Shown in pieces: positions 33,282 through 44,509 of a stretch of 64,000 bases of DNA. The position numbers and the translations under genes are program-made. This stretch comes from Ashinkailepas kermadecensis (Eukaryota > Arthropoda > Thecostraca > Neolepadidae): contig JAOTOM010004136.1 in assembly GCA_034440615.1 (NCBI GenBank), positions 164,343 to 228,342 on the forward strand, given 5' to 3'. The notes under the pieces were generated by a model that did no database searches, was not told the origin of the DNA, and saw only the letters and a program-made list of their open reading frames with translations. The first letter of the stretch is position 1. Every line of letters starts with the position of its first letter.

Positions 33282-33728
33282 TGCTGCACAGGCCCCACAC
33301 CACATAGCGCCGCGTCAGGGCGCGGCGCCTGGTGATGATAACCTTGCTGCACAGGCCCCACACCACATAGCGCCGCGTCAGGGCGCGGCGCCTGGTGATG
33401 ATAACCTTGCTGCACAGGCCCCACACCACATAGCGCCGCGTCAGGGCGCGGCGCCTGGTGATGATAACCTTGCTGCACAGGCCCCACACCACATAGCGCC
33501 GCGTCAGGGCGCGGCGCCTGGTGATGATAACCTTGCTGCACAGGCCCCACACCACATAGCGCCGCGTCAGGGCGCGGCGCCTCATGATGATAACCTTGCT
33601 GCACAGGTCCCACACCACATAGCGCCGCGTCAGGGCGCGGCGCCTCATGATGATAACCTTGCTGCACAGGCCCCACACCACATAGCGCCGCGTCAGGGCG
33701 CGGCACCTGATGATGATAACCTTGCTGC
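33282..33728. repeat. 63 bp minisatellite with GC-rich hairpin
   Basis: Seven almost identical 63 bp units, each with CTTGCTGCACAGGCCCCACA and the perfect hairpin GCGCCGCG-TCAGGG-CGCGGCGC. Differences are nearly confined to the GG/CA before TGATGATAACC. The near identity suggests recent expansion or homogenisation. Confidence 0.96.
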
Positions 33729-33794
33729 CCGTTCAACATCTACATACCGGTTATCAGTGTCGCGAAACCCAATTTTAGCCTGGGTGCAGGGTTG

Positions 33795-34045
33795 AATTGA
33801 TGCTTTGTAATCCTGGATGTGGAGATAATTTCTTTTTCGGGGAAATCAAATACGGAAAGGATATTTTTCTTTCAACCTGTGACACCCTAAACTCAGTTTG
33901 CACTTCACAGTAAATCTTTAGCATTTTGTAGCAAAGCAGCTAATTGATAAACAGCATCATTGACCTCCATATTAGAGAAATGAGAAGATAATGTTTTGGA
34001 TGATACAAATGCAGCAACGGCCTATTCTTCCAACACCGGCTGGGT
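33795..34045 (+). repeat. Unnamed dispersed repeat, copy 2
   Basis: It shares the block order of the 9555 copy: ATCCTGGATGTGGAGATAAT, AAATCAAATACGGAAAGGAT, ATCTTTAGCATTTTGTA, then GATAATGTTTTGGATGATAC and GGCCTATTCTTCCAACACC. Confidence 0.75.
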
Positions 34046-35020
34046 GTTAGAGTGGAAAACTAAGTGCTTAAAAGGCAGTATGTCGAAAAAAGCTGAAAAG
34101 GCTAAACGCAAGAGCAACGAATAAATTATGGCAACATATACCTTTGATCAAGTGAACGCAAGACTCAATGGGGGGTGGGGGGGGGGGGGCACCGGCTTGC
34201 TTTGGAAACTCCATCGGAATTAGCCAATTTGGTGTCCTCCGCAAACAAAACATGCTTTCCCACGCAAAACACCGGCAGACTGAACCGAGGAAAGCACTTT
34301 TCCACGATAAATTAACGCACCCCAAACAAAAACATTCATTCCCTTCACTGTCGCAAGCGGCGTTAGTCTCCTTGATCATCCATGCTAAGGGAGGACTCTT
34401 TTTCAAAACTTGATATGATAGGACTTGAGAGTGGGCATGCCTGCGGAAGCGAAATACCGCGTCCGCAGACCGATAGCTCAACTGGTGAAGCGCCAATCAG
34501 CATTGGAGTTCCAAACTGTGAGAACACGAGGTTCGAGTCGCTACATGAGCCACTTCGCCTCGCCCCGTCTGAGAGGGTCACCTGGCAACTGATAACGTCT
34601 GTAATTTGACCGCGGGGCGGTCGTGACCGAACATTGACGTCATGTGAAATGTTCAGCTCAAATTCAGCTCGCGAATTAAATAACCCGATGGGATGTTCGG
34701 ATCAGTGCTCATAAAGGAGCCTGTCTTAGCATGGACGAGGCGAGGGGAAATCCTTGGGCAAACTAAGCGACCTATCATAACGAATGTACGTCTTGTCTGT
34801 GTCGTCACGTGCAGTGTCTGGGCCAATCACTATGCAACTGTGCGGGGAACCACTGCACACGACCAGTACTGCTACTGGGAAAATGTGTCACACCAACACG
34901 CAATACAATCTCAAGCACACTACGACTCAACATCAGATATAAACACGAGTCAGACAGTAACGAGGACAGAAGCCCACACAGCACGAGCCAGACAGTGACG
35001 AGGGCACAGCAACCCACACA
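34046..35020. other. Intron sequence with a possible tRNA-like SINE relic
   Basis: A G-run (34168-34188) and a tRNA-like stretch at 34464-34545 (GATAGCTCAACTGGTGAAGC and later GAGGTTCGAGTCGCT). The shared SINE body is absent, so the element call is weak. Confidence 0.35.
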
Positions 35021-35029
35021 GCACGAGCC

Positions 35030-35195
35030 AGACAGTGGACAGCAGCTCACACGGCTTCAGCCAGACACCGATACTGCCGAGGACAGCAGCTCACACAGCA
35101 TCAGCCAGACACCGATACTGCCGAGGACAGCAGCTAACACAGCATCAGCCAGACACCGATACTGCCGAGGATAGCAGCCCACACGTCACGGGCCG
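35030..35195. repeat. 44 bp repeat, three to four copies
   Basis: Units contain CAGCCAGACACCGATACTGC followed by CGAGGACAGCAGCTCACACA. It lies about 45 bp inside the intron after the E2 donor and is unrelated in sequence to the 44 bp array at 7.3 kb. Confidence 0.88.
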
Positions 35196-35240
35196 GACGA
35201 CGAACGTCGACGCCGCGAAGGTTCCACATTCCCAACTCAC

Positions 35241-35501
35241 CCCGGGCAGACTCTTGAGGCGGCCGATGGCGTACCCCACCAGCTGCGCCAGCCGCTGCGG
35301 CGCCAGCTGGCGCACGGTTGGCGCCAGTCGCTCGCCGCTCTCGGTCTGCACGATGCGACGACACTCGGCGCACACCCAGTCGCGGGCCGGGTCGGCGGTC
35401 AGCGCAGCGCACTTGAGGTGGAACACGCGCGGACACGCCTCGCAGCACACCACCTGGCCCTCGTGGTGGCACACCCAGCAGAAGCTGTCGTTCAGCGAGC
35501 C
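35241..35501 (-). CDS. ZMYND8: ZMYND8-like exon E2: PHD finger
   Basis: This is an 87-codon exon in phase 0 at both ends, with acceptor CCACAG at 35502 and donor GTGAGT at 35240. It encodes a complete C4HC3 PHD finger: CWVC, then CCEAC, FHLKC and CAEC, in the order and spacing of ZMYND8. It ends in the helix that leads into the bromodomain (LVGYAIGRLKSLPG). In ZMYND8 the PHD, bromodomain and PWWP form one structural module that reads histone H3 tails. The 5' part of the exon, with its acceptor, is copied about 1.3 kb away at 36744-36802. Confidence 0.95.
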
Positions 35502-36735
35502 CTGTGGCGGTCAGGTCGCGTCAGTTGGACGCACAATGCCGGGCCGCAGCGCGTCACACCTGAGTGTACTTCATGTTCTGGTTGCAAGTGCTTCCAAGCC
35601 GATCTTTGGCAGTGGGCTATATACAGTGTTGCTATTAAGTTTGAAGAACACATCAACCAATGTCGGACAATGATGGCTTAAATACATTTACCAGTGTATA
35701 AAATGGAGTAATAAGCGCAGCAATAACATACTGCTTTCCACCAAATCGATTGCTTTACGACATAATAAAGCATCAGTTTGGTTTCGACAGGACCAGCGCC
35801 AGCAGCATCGCGGAATACCATACCGGAAGTTGAGGAAACGAGCACTGCTAGGCACGTCTTTCTGTGGAGCCATACCTCCAGATCGCGTCTCTCTGTGGCG
35901 CTCTACAACCAAAGCCACCCCATCGAGGGTGTCCTGCATCTCCAGGTATCTCTTGTGGTGTCGTACATCCGTCAGCCACGTCGCCCCGCGATATATTCCC
36001 CAGCTACGTTCCCCTGCGGCCGTCTCATTCACGTGCCCCTGCGGTGACCCCAGTCACGTGTCTCTGCGGTGCACCCCGCCCACGTACGTCGGTCAGAGCG
36101 CCAGCTGCTCGGTTGGCGTTTAGCGGGGCGGACGGACGGGTATCGGCCGTCTCCACAGCAGCTGGCGGGCGGCTACAGCGCACGCGCCGCCGCCGCCGCC
36201 GCCGCCGCCAGTCAAGGTCAGAGCGGGCGGACCGACACGACTGAGGAAGCGGCCAGCAGGCCCGGCCGCCGCCCGTCGGCACACAGCCACGGCCGGACAT
36301 ACGGGCGGGGCGGCCCCACCATCTGCCTATCAGGTCGTCCACCCGGAGAAACAGCACACGGCCAACCAGGAGACACAACACGCGGCCATCTCAGGAGCAC
36401 AGCACGAGGCGGACTCGAAGACAGTACACGGCCAATCAGGAGACACAGCACGAGGCCAGCTCAGGGCCAGCTTGGGAGCGCGGCGCAGTGGATCCGAGGA
36501 CAGAGTGTGCGGAGGACTTCAGCCCTGACGAACAGCGGGCTTGACATCATGACACGTAACCGACCTATAAGCACAACACAGCGCATGACTTCTAGGCGCA
36601 GCAACCGGCCGACTCGAGGTACATACAAACAATGACTTTGGGGGGACATCAAATAGTTCGGATTCGGAGACACATTACAGCGCTCTCGGGGCCCTGATAC
36701 TACCAGACATGGCACAGCATGCTCCTGTAAACGCT
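35443..36735. repeat. 1.3 kb tandem duplication, copy 1
   Basis: It begins inside the PHD exon E2 (CAGCACACCACCTGG), includes the E2 acceptor and intron, and ends in the first unit of the 45 bp satellite (ACGCTCCTGTATACAGCA). Copy 2 is about 99% identical by eye, with one 10 bp deletion (CTATATACAG at about 35618) and a few substitutions. Confidence 0.95.
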
Positions 36736-36743
36736 CCTGTATA

Positions 36744-36802
36744 CAGCACACCACCTGGCCCTCGTGGTGGCACACCCAGCAGAAGCTGTCGTTCAGCGAG
36801 CC
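36744..36802 (-). pseudogene. Truncated duplicate of the ZMYND8 PHD exon
   Basis: It holds the intact acceptor and the first 59 bases of E2, including the CWVC and the start of the CCEAC cysteine groups. It then meets satellite-derived sequence with no donor at the break. In the minus frame the first cysteines are followed by unrelated residues (CCIQERLQE). Confidence 0.93.
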
Positions 36803-38026
36803 CTGTGGCGGTCAGGTCGCGTCAGTTGGACGCACAATGCCGGGCCGCAGCGCGTCACACCTGAGTGTACTTCATGTTCTGGTTGCAAGTGCTTCCAAGC
36901 CGATCTTTGGCAGTGGGTGTTGCTATTAAGTTTGAAGAACACATCAACCAATGTCGGACAATGATGGCTTAAATACATTTACCAGTGTATAAAATGGAGT
37001 AATAAGCGCAGCAATAACATACTGCTTTCCACCAAATCGATTGCTTTACGACATAATAAAGCATCAGTTTGGTTTCGACAGGACCAGCGCCAGCAGCATC
37101 GCGGAATACCATACCGGAAGTTGAGGAAACGAGCACTGCTAGGCACGTCTTTCTGTGGAGCCATACCTCCAGATCGCGTCTCTCTGTGGCGCTCTACAAC
37201 CAAAGCCACCCCATCGAGGGTGTCCTGCATCTCCAGGTATCTCTTGTGGTGTCGTACATCCGTCAGCCACGTCGCCCCGCGATATATTCCCCAGCTACGT
37301 TCCCCTGCGGCCGCCTCATTCACGTGCCCCTGCGGTGACCCCAGTCACGTGTCTCTGCGGTGCACCCCGCCCACGTACGTCGGTCAGAGCGCCAGCTGCT
37401 CGGTTGGCGTTTAGCGGGGCGGACGGACGGGTATCGGCCGTCTCCACAGCAGCTGGCGGGCGGCTACAGCGCACGCGCCGCCGCAGCCGCCGCCGCCGCC
37501 AGTCAAGGTCAGAGCGGGCGGACCGACACGACTGAGGAAGCGGCCAGCAGGCCCGGCCGCCGCCCGTCGGCACACAGCCACGGCCGGACATACGGGCGGG
37601 GCGGCCCCACCATCTGCCTATCAGGTCGTCCACCCGGAGAAACAGCACACGGCCAACCAGGAGACACAACACGCGGCCATCTCAGGGGCACAGCACGAGG
37701 CGGACTCGAAGACAGTACACGGCCAATCAGGAGACACAGCACGAGGCCAGCTCAGGGGCACAGCACAGGGCCAGCTTGGGAGCGCGGCGCAGTGGATCCG
37801 AGGACAGAGTGTGCGGAGGATTTCAGCCCTGACGAACAGCGGGCTTGACATCATGACACATAACCGACCTATAAGCACAACACAGCGCATGACTTCTAGG
37901 CGCAGCAACCGGCCGACTCGAGGTACATACAAACAATGACTTTGGGGGGACATCAAATAGTTCGGATTCGGAGACACATTACAGCGCTCTCGGGGCCCTG
38001 ATACTACCAGACATGGCACAGCATGC
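36744..38026. repeat. 1.3 kb tandem duplication, copy 2, with a truncated PHD exon
   Basis: Offset 1,301 bp, then 1,291 bp after the 10 bp deletion. It carries the E2 acceptor and the first 59 bases of the exon (coding up to EGQVVC) at 36744-36802. It is cut there and joined to satellite sequence. It runs directly into the 45 bp array. Confidence 0.95.
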
Positions 38027-39590
38027 TCCTGTAAACGCTCCTGTATACAGCATACAGCGACAGCCAGACATGGCACAGCGCGCTCCTGCATACGGCACAC
38101 AGCGACAGCCAGACATGGCACAGCACGCTCCTGTATACAGCATACAGCGACAGCCAGACATGGCACAGCACGCTCCTGTATACGGCATACAGCGACAGCC
38201 AGACATGGCACAGCACGCTCCTATATACAGCATACAGCGACAGCCAGACATGGCACAGCACGCTCCTGTATACGGCATACAGCGACAGCCAGACATGGCA
38301 CAGCACGCTCCTGTATACGGCATACAGCGACAGCCAGACATGGCACAGCACGCTCCTGTATACGGCATACAGCGACAGCCAGACATGGCACAGCACGCTC
38401 CTGTATACGGCATACAGCGACAGCCAGACATGGCACAGCACGCTCCTGTATACGGCATACAGCGACAGCCAAACATGGCACAGCACGCTCCTGTATACGG
38501 CATACAGCGACAGCCAGACATGGCACAGCACGCTCCTGTATACGGCATACAGCGACAGCCAGACATGGCACAGCACGCTCCTGTATACGGCATACAGCGA
38601 CAGCCAGACATGGCACAGCACGCTCCTGTATACGGCATACAGCGACAGCCAGACATGGCACAGCACGCTCCTGTATACGGCATACAGCGACAGCCAGACA
38701 TGGCACAGCACGCTCCTATATACAGCATACAGCGACAGCCAGACATGGCACAGCACGCTCCTGTATACGGCATACAGCGACAGCCAGACATGACACAGCA
38801 CGCTCCTGTATACGGCATACAGCGACAGCCAGACATGGCACAGCACGCTCCTGTATACGGCATACAGCGACAGCCAGACATGGCGCAGCACGCTCCTGTA
38901 TACGGCATACAGCGACAGCCGACATGGCACAGCACGCTCCTGTATACGGCATACAGCGACAGCCAGACATGGCACAGCACGCTCCTGTATACGGCATACA
39001 GCGACAGCCAGACATGGCACAGCACGCTCCTGTATACGGCATACAGCGACAGCCAGACATGGCACAGCACGCTCCTGTATACGGCATACAGCGACAGCCA
39101 GACATGGCACAGCACGCTCCTGTATACGGCATACAGCGACAGCCAGACATGGCACAGCACGCTCCTGTATACGGCATACAGCGACAGCCAGACATGGCAC
39201 AGCACGCTCCTGTATACGGCATACAGCGACAGCCAGACATGGCACAGCACGCTCCTGTATACGGCATACAGCGACAGCCAGACATGGCACAGCACGCTCC
39301 TGTATACGGCATACAGCGACAGCCAGACATGGCACAGCACGCTCCTGTATACGGCATACAGCGACAGCCAGACATGGCACAGCACGCTCCTGTATACGGC
39401 ATACAGCGACAGCCAGACATGGCACAGCACGCTCCTGTATACGGCATACAGCGACAGCCAGACATGGCACAGCACGCTCCTGTATACGGCATACAGCGAC
39501 AGCCAGACATGGCACAGCACGCTCCTGTATACGGCATACAGCGACAGCCAGACATGGCACAGCACGCTCCTGTATATGGCACACATCGGC
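38013..39590. repeat. 45 bp satellite array
   Basis: About 35 head-to-tail copies of a 45 bp unit (GACATGGCACAGCACGCTCC, TGTATACGGCATACAGCGAC, AGCCA). One copy at about 38920 lacks a base, which shifts the frames. 45 bp is 15 codons and the unit lacks stops in several frames, so frames of more than 530 codons exist on both strands. The unit contains CTGTAT-ACGGC-ATACAG, a small inverted repeat. It lies in the E1-E2 intron. Confidence 0.97.
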
Positions 39591-40001
39591 AGGCGAACGG
39601 CAATGCACGTCAGACGGTCCGATAGAGCCCTGCCAGCGGGAAACCGAACACAACACCAGACCAGCCCGATGTGTACCCAAATCTAAACGCCTCCGATGAG
39701 GGAGGGCGCCCGGTCAGTTGGGGAAGAGTCACCATTTCCGGCTCAATATACCAGATGGGATACACGCATCAGCCACCATGCCGGGTCCCAACCGATACAG
39801 AACGGTTTCACACGTGAAATGAATCGGAACTCAGATGAACGGCAGCTGACCAAGCAGAGTGGTCACCAACGCCCACTACCAACGCTGGGAAATTTAATGC
39901 ACATCAGTTTAGAGGTCGTCCGCACCATACGGATAGGCCACAACAGTGGGCCTCGCTAGTGAGGTGGGCACGTGACTGTGAATGGCCCGCACCGGCCCGG
40001 C

Positions 40002-40232
40002 GCCGCTACTCACTGTGACTGGCGGAGCGGTAGCGGGGCCGGCCGGCGGCGTCTCGCCCTCAGACCGGCTGAGGCGGTGCCGCTACTCACTGTGACTCGC
40101 GGAGCGGCAGCGGGGCCGGCCGGCGGCGTCTCGCCCTCAGACCGGCTGAGGCGGCGCCGCTACTCACTGTGACTGGCGGAGCGGCAGCGGGGCCGGCCGC
40201 CGGCGTCTCGCCCTCAGACCGGCTGAGGCGGC
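40002..40232. repeat. 77 bp tandem triplication spanning the E1 splice donor
   Basis: Three 77 bp copies start at 40002, 40079 and 40156. The rightmost contains the coding end of E1 and its donor. Each copy keeps the sequence ACA|GTGAGTAGCGG on the minus strand, giving donors after 40168, 40091 and 40014. 77 is not a multiple of three, and reading through the first donor meets a stop at 40087. Confidence 0.93.
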
Positions 40233-41043
40233 GCCGCTTGGCCGGCGGCCGCTCCTCGCTGCCGGGCCGCTTCTCCGGCTCGGGCGGAGGACCGTTGCCG
40301 ACGCTGCGCTGGTACTCCTTCATGAAGCTGCGATGCTTGGCGGCGAAGTCCGGGTTGTGCGAGCGGGTGACGCGAGACCGCCGCGCGCCGTCGGCGCCGG
40401 CCGCGTCCGACGAGCAGCTGCCGGTGCTGCTCTTGCCCGTCTCGGACGAGCCCGAGCCCGGGTCCCGCTCCGGCCTTGGCTGTGGCTCAGGCTGCGACTC
40501 CAGCTCCGGCTCCGGCTGCAGCTCCGGCTGTGGCTGCGTCTCCGGCTTCGGCTGTGGCTGCGTCTCCGGCTCCGGCTCCGGCTGCGTCTCCGGCTCCGGC
40601 TGCGTCTCCGGTTCCGACTGCGTCTCCGGCTCCTGCGTCGAGTCCAGTACCGGCTGCGGCGGCTCAGGATCCATAGCTGCTCCATCTGAGTCTCGGTCAG
40701 CGCCGTCTGCAGGGGAACAGTTGCCCGCCGGGTCCGCTCCCAAGCCGTTCCGGTCGCTGCTGTCGCTCCCCTGGTCACCCTGCGAGGTATCAACGTCCAC
40801 GTCGGGTTTTGTCGCGGCGGTGACGGTGTCATCCGCGACTGAGGTGTCCATTGGCATTGGATCAGAAGATGTGGTGCTTGTATCTGCGCCTAATTCTGCA
40901 GCGTCCTTTGCGGTTGGATCTGAAGGTTTCAGTACTGTGGTGTCGGGATCAGTGCCCATCGTCTGTTCAGCCTCGTCTGGCTTGCCATCACTAGCGGGTG
41001 ATTTCTCGACCGCCGGAGGTGGCTCTGTATCCACGTCAGCCAT
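40168..41043 (-). CDS. ZMYND8: ZMYND8-like exon E1: N-terminal acidic region with NLS-like cluster
   Basis: An ATG at 41043 opens 292 codons and the exon ends at a GTGAGT donor in phase 0, matching the phase of the PHD exon. The N-terminal third is acidic and rich in Asp, Thr and Pro. A Glu-Pro-Gln repeat tract of about 70 residues follows. Then comes a basic segment containing TRSHNPDF and a nuclear-localisation-like cluster PAKRRRL. A splice-acceptor-like TATTGCAG lies 11 bp upstream of the ATG, so a non-coding first exon is likely. Assignment to this gene rests on strand, phase and position rather than a recognised domain. It could in principle be a separate gene. The donor lies in a 77 bp unit repeated three times. 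Confidence 0.7.
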
Positions 41044-41049
41044 ACTCGA

Positions 41050-41240
41050 GGATGCTGCAATACAGAATGTCGTTAATTACTGCCTCTGGTGGTGCCAAGT
41101 TGGTGAATTGAATATGCCATCCGGTGGCCGTGAAATTTGACAATGTTTGATGTTTGACAATGAAATTTGACAATGACCTTACCACATAGTCTTTATCGTG
41201 TGCCAGCACGGCGTCATAAAGGACACCGATCATCGGTAAC
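41050..41240 (-). other. Possible short upstream exon
   Basis: A frame here reads MIGVLYDAVLAHDKDYV and is then followed by GTAAGG, a good donor, about 140 bp ahead of the acceptor-like TATTGCAG before the E1 ATG. The peptide looks protein-like but I cannot name a family. Spliced to E1 it would be out of frame, so it would be 5' leader or part of another gene. Confidence 0.25.
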
Positions 41241-41399
41241 TTCGTTGCGGAATTAACAAAGAAAGATTCATTGACACGAAGAGCGTAAATGGTTGAATAC
41301 TTTCACCACACACATGCACCTAGACCAAGAATTAATAACATGCTCAGTACTCCGAACCGAGGGTAGACGAGACGCATGCTGCCAGGTAAATAAGGGTTA

Positions 41400-41560
41400 T
41401 GAATCGATGGATGGATGGATTATCTTTCGCTGAGTGCGTCGCTTTACGACGCACTCAGCAGCTCAGACCATATGGCGTCGCCTGCCTCTCACCCTGGCAG
41501 GAAGGGCGGGCATCGCGGAGAATCGAACTCCGTACCTCTCGCGAAGACATGAACGAAACA
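41400..41560 (-). repeat. tRNA-derived SINE relic
   Basis: The minus strand has the B-box-like GGAGTTCGATTCTCC, then GGTGAGAGGCAGGCGACGCC and GCGTCGTAAAGCGACGCACT. The body matches the SINE family but the A-box half is not clear. Confidence 0.6.
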
Positions 41561-42700
41561 GACAGTAGCTCACAAAAGTCGCTACTTAAACACTTCGATC
41601 ATTTCAGCGGTAAATAACTTATTAACGTTATCGTTGTATTCTTACTCTGTCATTGTCATTGTCATTATTGCTCCTAATGAAAGGATGATTAAGATCAAAA
41701 TCATAATTCAATAGCATCAAAACAAACTCCAAAGTATTCTTCTTTGAAGCAGACAAGGAATCAAGATACAAGAACGACGGTGAAAGCAGCACAAATAATT
41801 GTCATCCCCACTAAAGCAGACTACATCCTTTCCACCATAGCCTACAAACATTCAATAACAGGAAGGGCGGATGGCGAAAAGCAATGCTTTTTAAGAGGGC
41901 TCAGCTTCCCACCACAGGGAGCCAATGAGTTTTCTAAATGCTAGACTGCACTGATGGGTACTCATTTTCTTGGCAGGCAAAGATAAAGAAAATGGTTGGT
42001 TTGTTAGTTATTGAGGTCCAGGAGCGCATCGACGTCAGTCATGCAACATCCCAACAAAAAAGCAAAATATTCGGAAATTATAATAAAAAAGGAACTAAAA
42101 CCTGATAGGAGCAAAATGTTCATGTAGTGGACACCCCATAAAACATTAAACCACCACAACTACCAAATCGAATCAAATCAAATCACATGAAGTCAATGGA
42201 AGTTCTGTGATTCCGCCTACTTTCACCTATCTGGTCCAATATATTTTGAGATAAATGTATTGCCATCGCAAGGCTCAGCTGACTGTGATGTTGTTCCACA
42301 GATTGCAATATACCATGCTGGATTTGCACCACTGGGATCGCCGATATTCTTGCATGTGCTTACCTGCCTGCTGCTCACGAACAGCGTGTGCTTCGGCTAG
42401 TAATGGTTGTCCTGTTTGCCGCCGGGAGGGAAGACAATTTCTGGTGGGTGAAATGTGTCATGTGTATGTTTGCTTGTATGGTCTGTTGCATGATTATGTA
42501 TGAGACATGTGCGTACTGTGGTATGTGCGGCTTGCATTCTTATTATTGGTTGTTATATGGGGAACATGTTTCGTTTGCTTACGCTTGCAGTGTCGTCCCT
42601 TTCTATGTACAGACACCATCTGTAATCAGAGGCAATGTGCTTTCCCATTCCCATAAATTACCTTCATCACCACACTCGTGTACCTGTGTTGCTTCTGCCA
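41561..42700. other. No recognised feature
   Basis: AT-rich sequence. The frames at 42255-42747 (Cys-rich by chance reading) match nothing I know. Confidence 0.45.
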
Positions 42701-42895
42701 CACCTTGTTCCTCATACCCCGGCCTGTCCATTGTGGTCGCTGAGTAGGCTGATGACACAGTGAAGAGAGTTTATATATGTACGAATGTCGATCTGGCACA
42801 CCATATTCCCCATACCCAGGCCTGTCCATTGTGGTCGCTGAGCAGGCTGACGATACAGTGAAGAGAGTTCAGATGCGTGTACGAATGTCGAATTT
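42700..42895. repeat. 98 bp tandem duplication
   Basis: Two copies share GGCCTGTCCATTGTGGTCGC and GACACAGTGAAGAGAGTT/GATACAGTGAAGAGAGTT, offset 98 bp. Confidence 0.85.
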
Positions 42896-43554
42896 GAACG
42901 GTGGCAACAAGATGCCAGATTGGAGAAAATTGCATGAGTATGACAATAGTGACATCAGTAATAATAGGGTGTAAAGCTAATGTTAATCCTCTGAACGACT
43001 CGGCGGAACATTTCACAGGAACATGGGGTTTTCTTGTGTCTGTCCATGAAATAATGGTGTATTGCTGCTATGTTGAGGTCAGTGGGAGGGTATTACCTGT
43101 TTCGGGCATGCTCACAACGGTAATAGATGGGATTGCATTGCTGAAGGTGCTGTTTGACGAGCTCTTTGTCCATCTTCCGCGCCTACTCGTGACGTCCTGG
43201 ATCACCTCTGACAGAACAAACATCATCTTCTCGAACAATCGCCGGGATTACATCTGCTTTTGATTGTATGATCCCCAACATAGTCGGGACAAACGCCTTA
43301 CACACCTGGACCGGCTCCATTTTCTCTCCAAGGCAGAGTTCAGCTGTATGTCGATTTGTTTGGATTTTTTTTAGCCGATTTTTTTTCGGTGGGAAGACTT
43401 GTCCTTGTTCTTTTTTCGTCTGTATTCGACTTCTTGCTCTTTGACAAAAGACCGGTACCACCGACAGCGTGCAAGGAAGCCCAGCCGGTTGACTTTTGTG
43501 TTGAATATTTGTCACTGGCCTTGGCCGATTTTTGTCGTGCATCAATTATGACCA

Positions 43555-43820
43555 AGGTTAGACTTGTGCTTTGTAACCCTGGATGTGGAAAGAACAAATT
43601 TCGGATAATCAAACATGGAGAGAATACTTGTCTTCAAACCTGTAACATCTGATTCTCATCTTGCACTTTCCAGTGAGGCTTGAGCATTTTATTACAGAGT
43701 TCATAGTCAAACAGCACCATTCAACATCAAGATGGGAAAAATTATAGGATAATCTTTTGGAAAGGATAATGTTCTGGATGGCAAAAATGTACAAACAGCT
43801 TTTTTCCAACCTTATGCCAT
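43555..43820 (+). repeat. Unnamed dispersed repeat, copy 3
   Basis: It shares AACCCTGGATGTGGAAAGAA, ATAATCAAACATGGAGAGAA, TTCAAACCTGTAACATCTGA, GAGCATTTTATTACA and GGATAATGTTCTGGATGGC with the copies at 9555 and 33795, in the same order and orientation. Confidence 0.75.
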
Positions 43821-44199
43821 CCAGGTTGACGAGTTTCAGCTGGTGCTCTTGTAGTGTGCTTTTCAGCGAAACCGATGCACTTCTCTTCCGTGTGGGCTCG
43901 TTTCTACTTACTGGCTACCGTTGGTGTGTGCTGCACAATATCTTGTTCAGCCATGGCTGGTTATTGGACCTATTTCCATGTTAACTTCACATACTTTGTC
44001 AGGGTGTACAGCCTCATCATCGTCAACGTGCATCGTACCGCTATGTTGAGCGTACGAAGCGCTTAAGACGGGCATAGATGTGCAACGCCAACAAAGAAGA
44101 TTCCACGTGGTCTAATCACGGGAGATATTCCATGACTCGACGGAGACACTATTACAGGGTTCTTACTGGGTGCTTTGCATCAGCTATCGCCGGCGGTTG

Positions 44200-44505
44200 G
44201 CGGCCAATCTGGCACTGAAGCGGAGACTCCACTCCGCCACTGAAGCAGCAAGGCCCCATCCTTAGACTGAGGCGGTGGCGGCGATATTCTACTATGGCAC
44301 CAAAGCGGCGGCGAGACTCCACCCTGGCACCGAGGCGGCGATACTTCACTCCGGCACTGGAGAGGCGATACTTCACTCTGGCACCGAAGTGGCGAGACTT
44401 ACTCCGGCACCTGGGTGGCGAGTCTTACTCCGGCACTGAGGAGATACTCCACTCCGGCACCGAGGCGGCGAGGTTTGCTCCGGCACCCGGCACCAAGGCA
44501 GCGAA
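44200..44505. repeat. Imperfect repeat of about 30 bp
   Basis: Eight or nine diverged units around CTCCGGCACYGAGGCGGCGA and ACTCCACTC. Unit length varies. No coding value is evident. Confidence 0.75.
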
Positions 44506-44509
44506 ATGA

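Noticed and set aside
35688..37323. Two identical 114-codon minus frames as duplicated genes
   Set aside because: They are identical because they lie in the two copies of the 1.3 kb duplication. The sequence matches no family and sits in an intron.
38004..39686. Frames of 530-560 codons on both strands as repeat proteins
   Set aside because: They arise from a 45 bp satellite with no stops and a unit length divisible by three. Overlapping equal-length frames on both strands are not expected of a gene.
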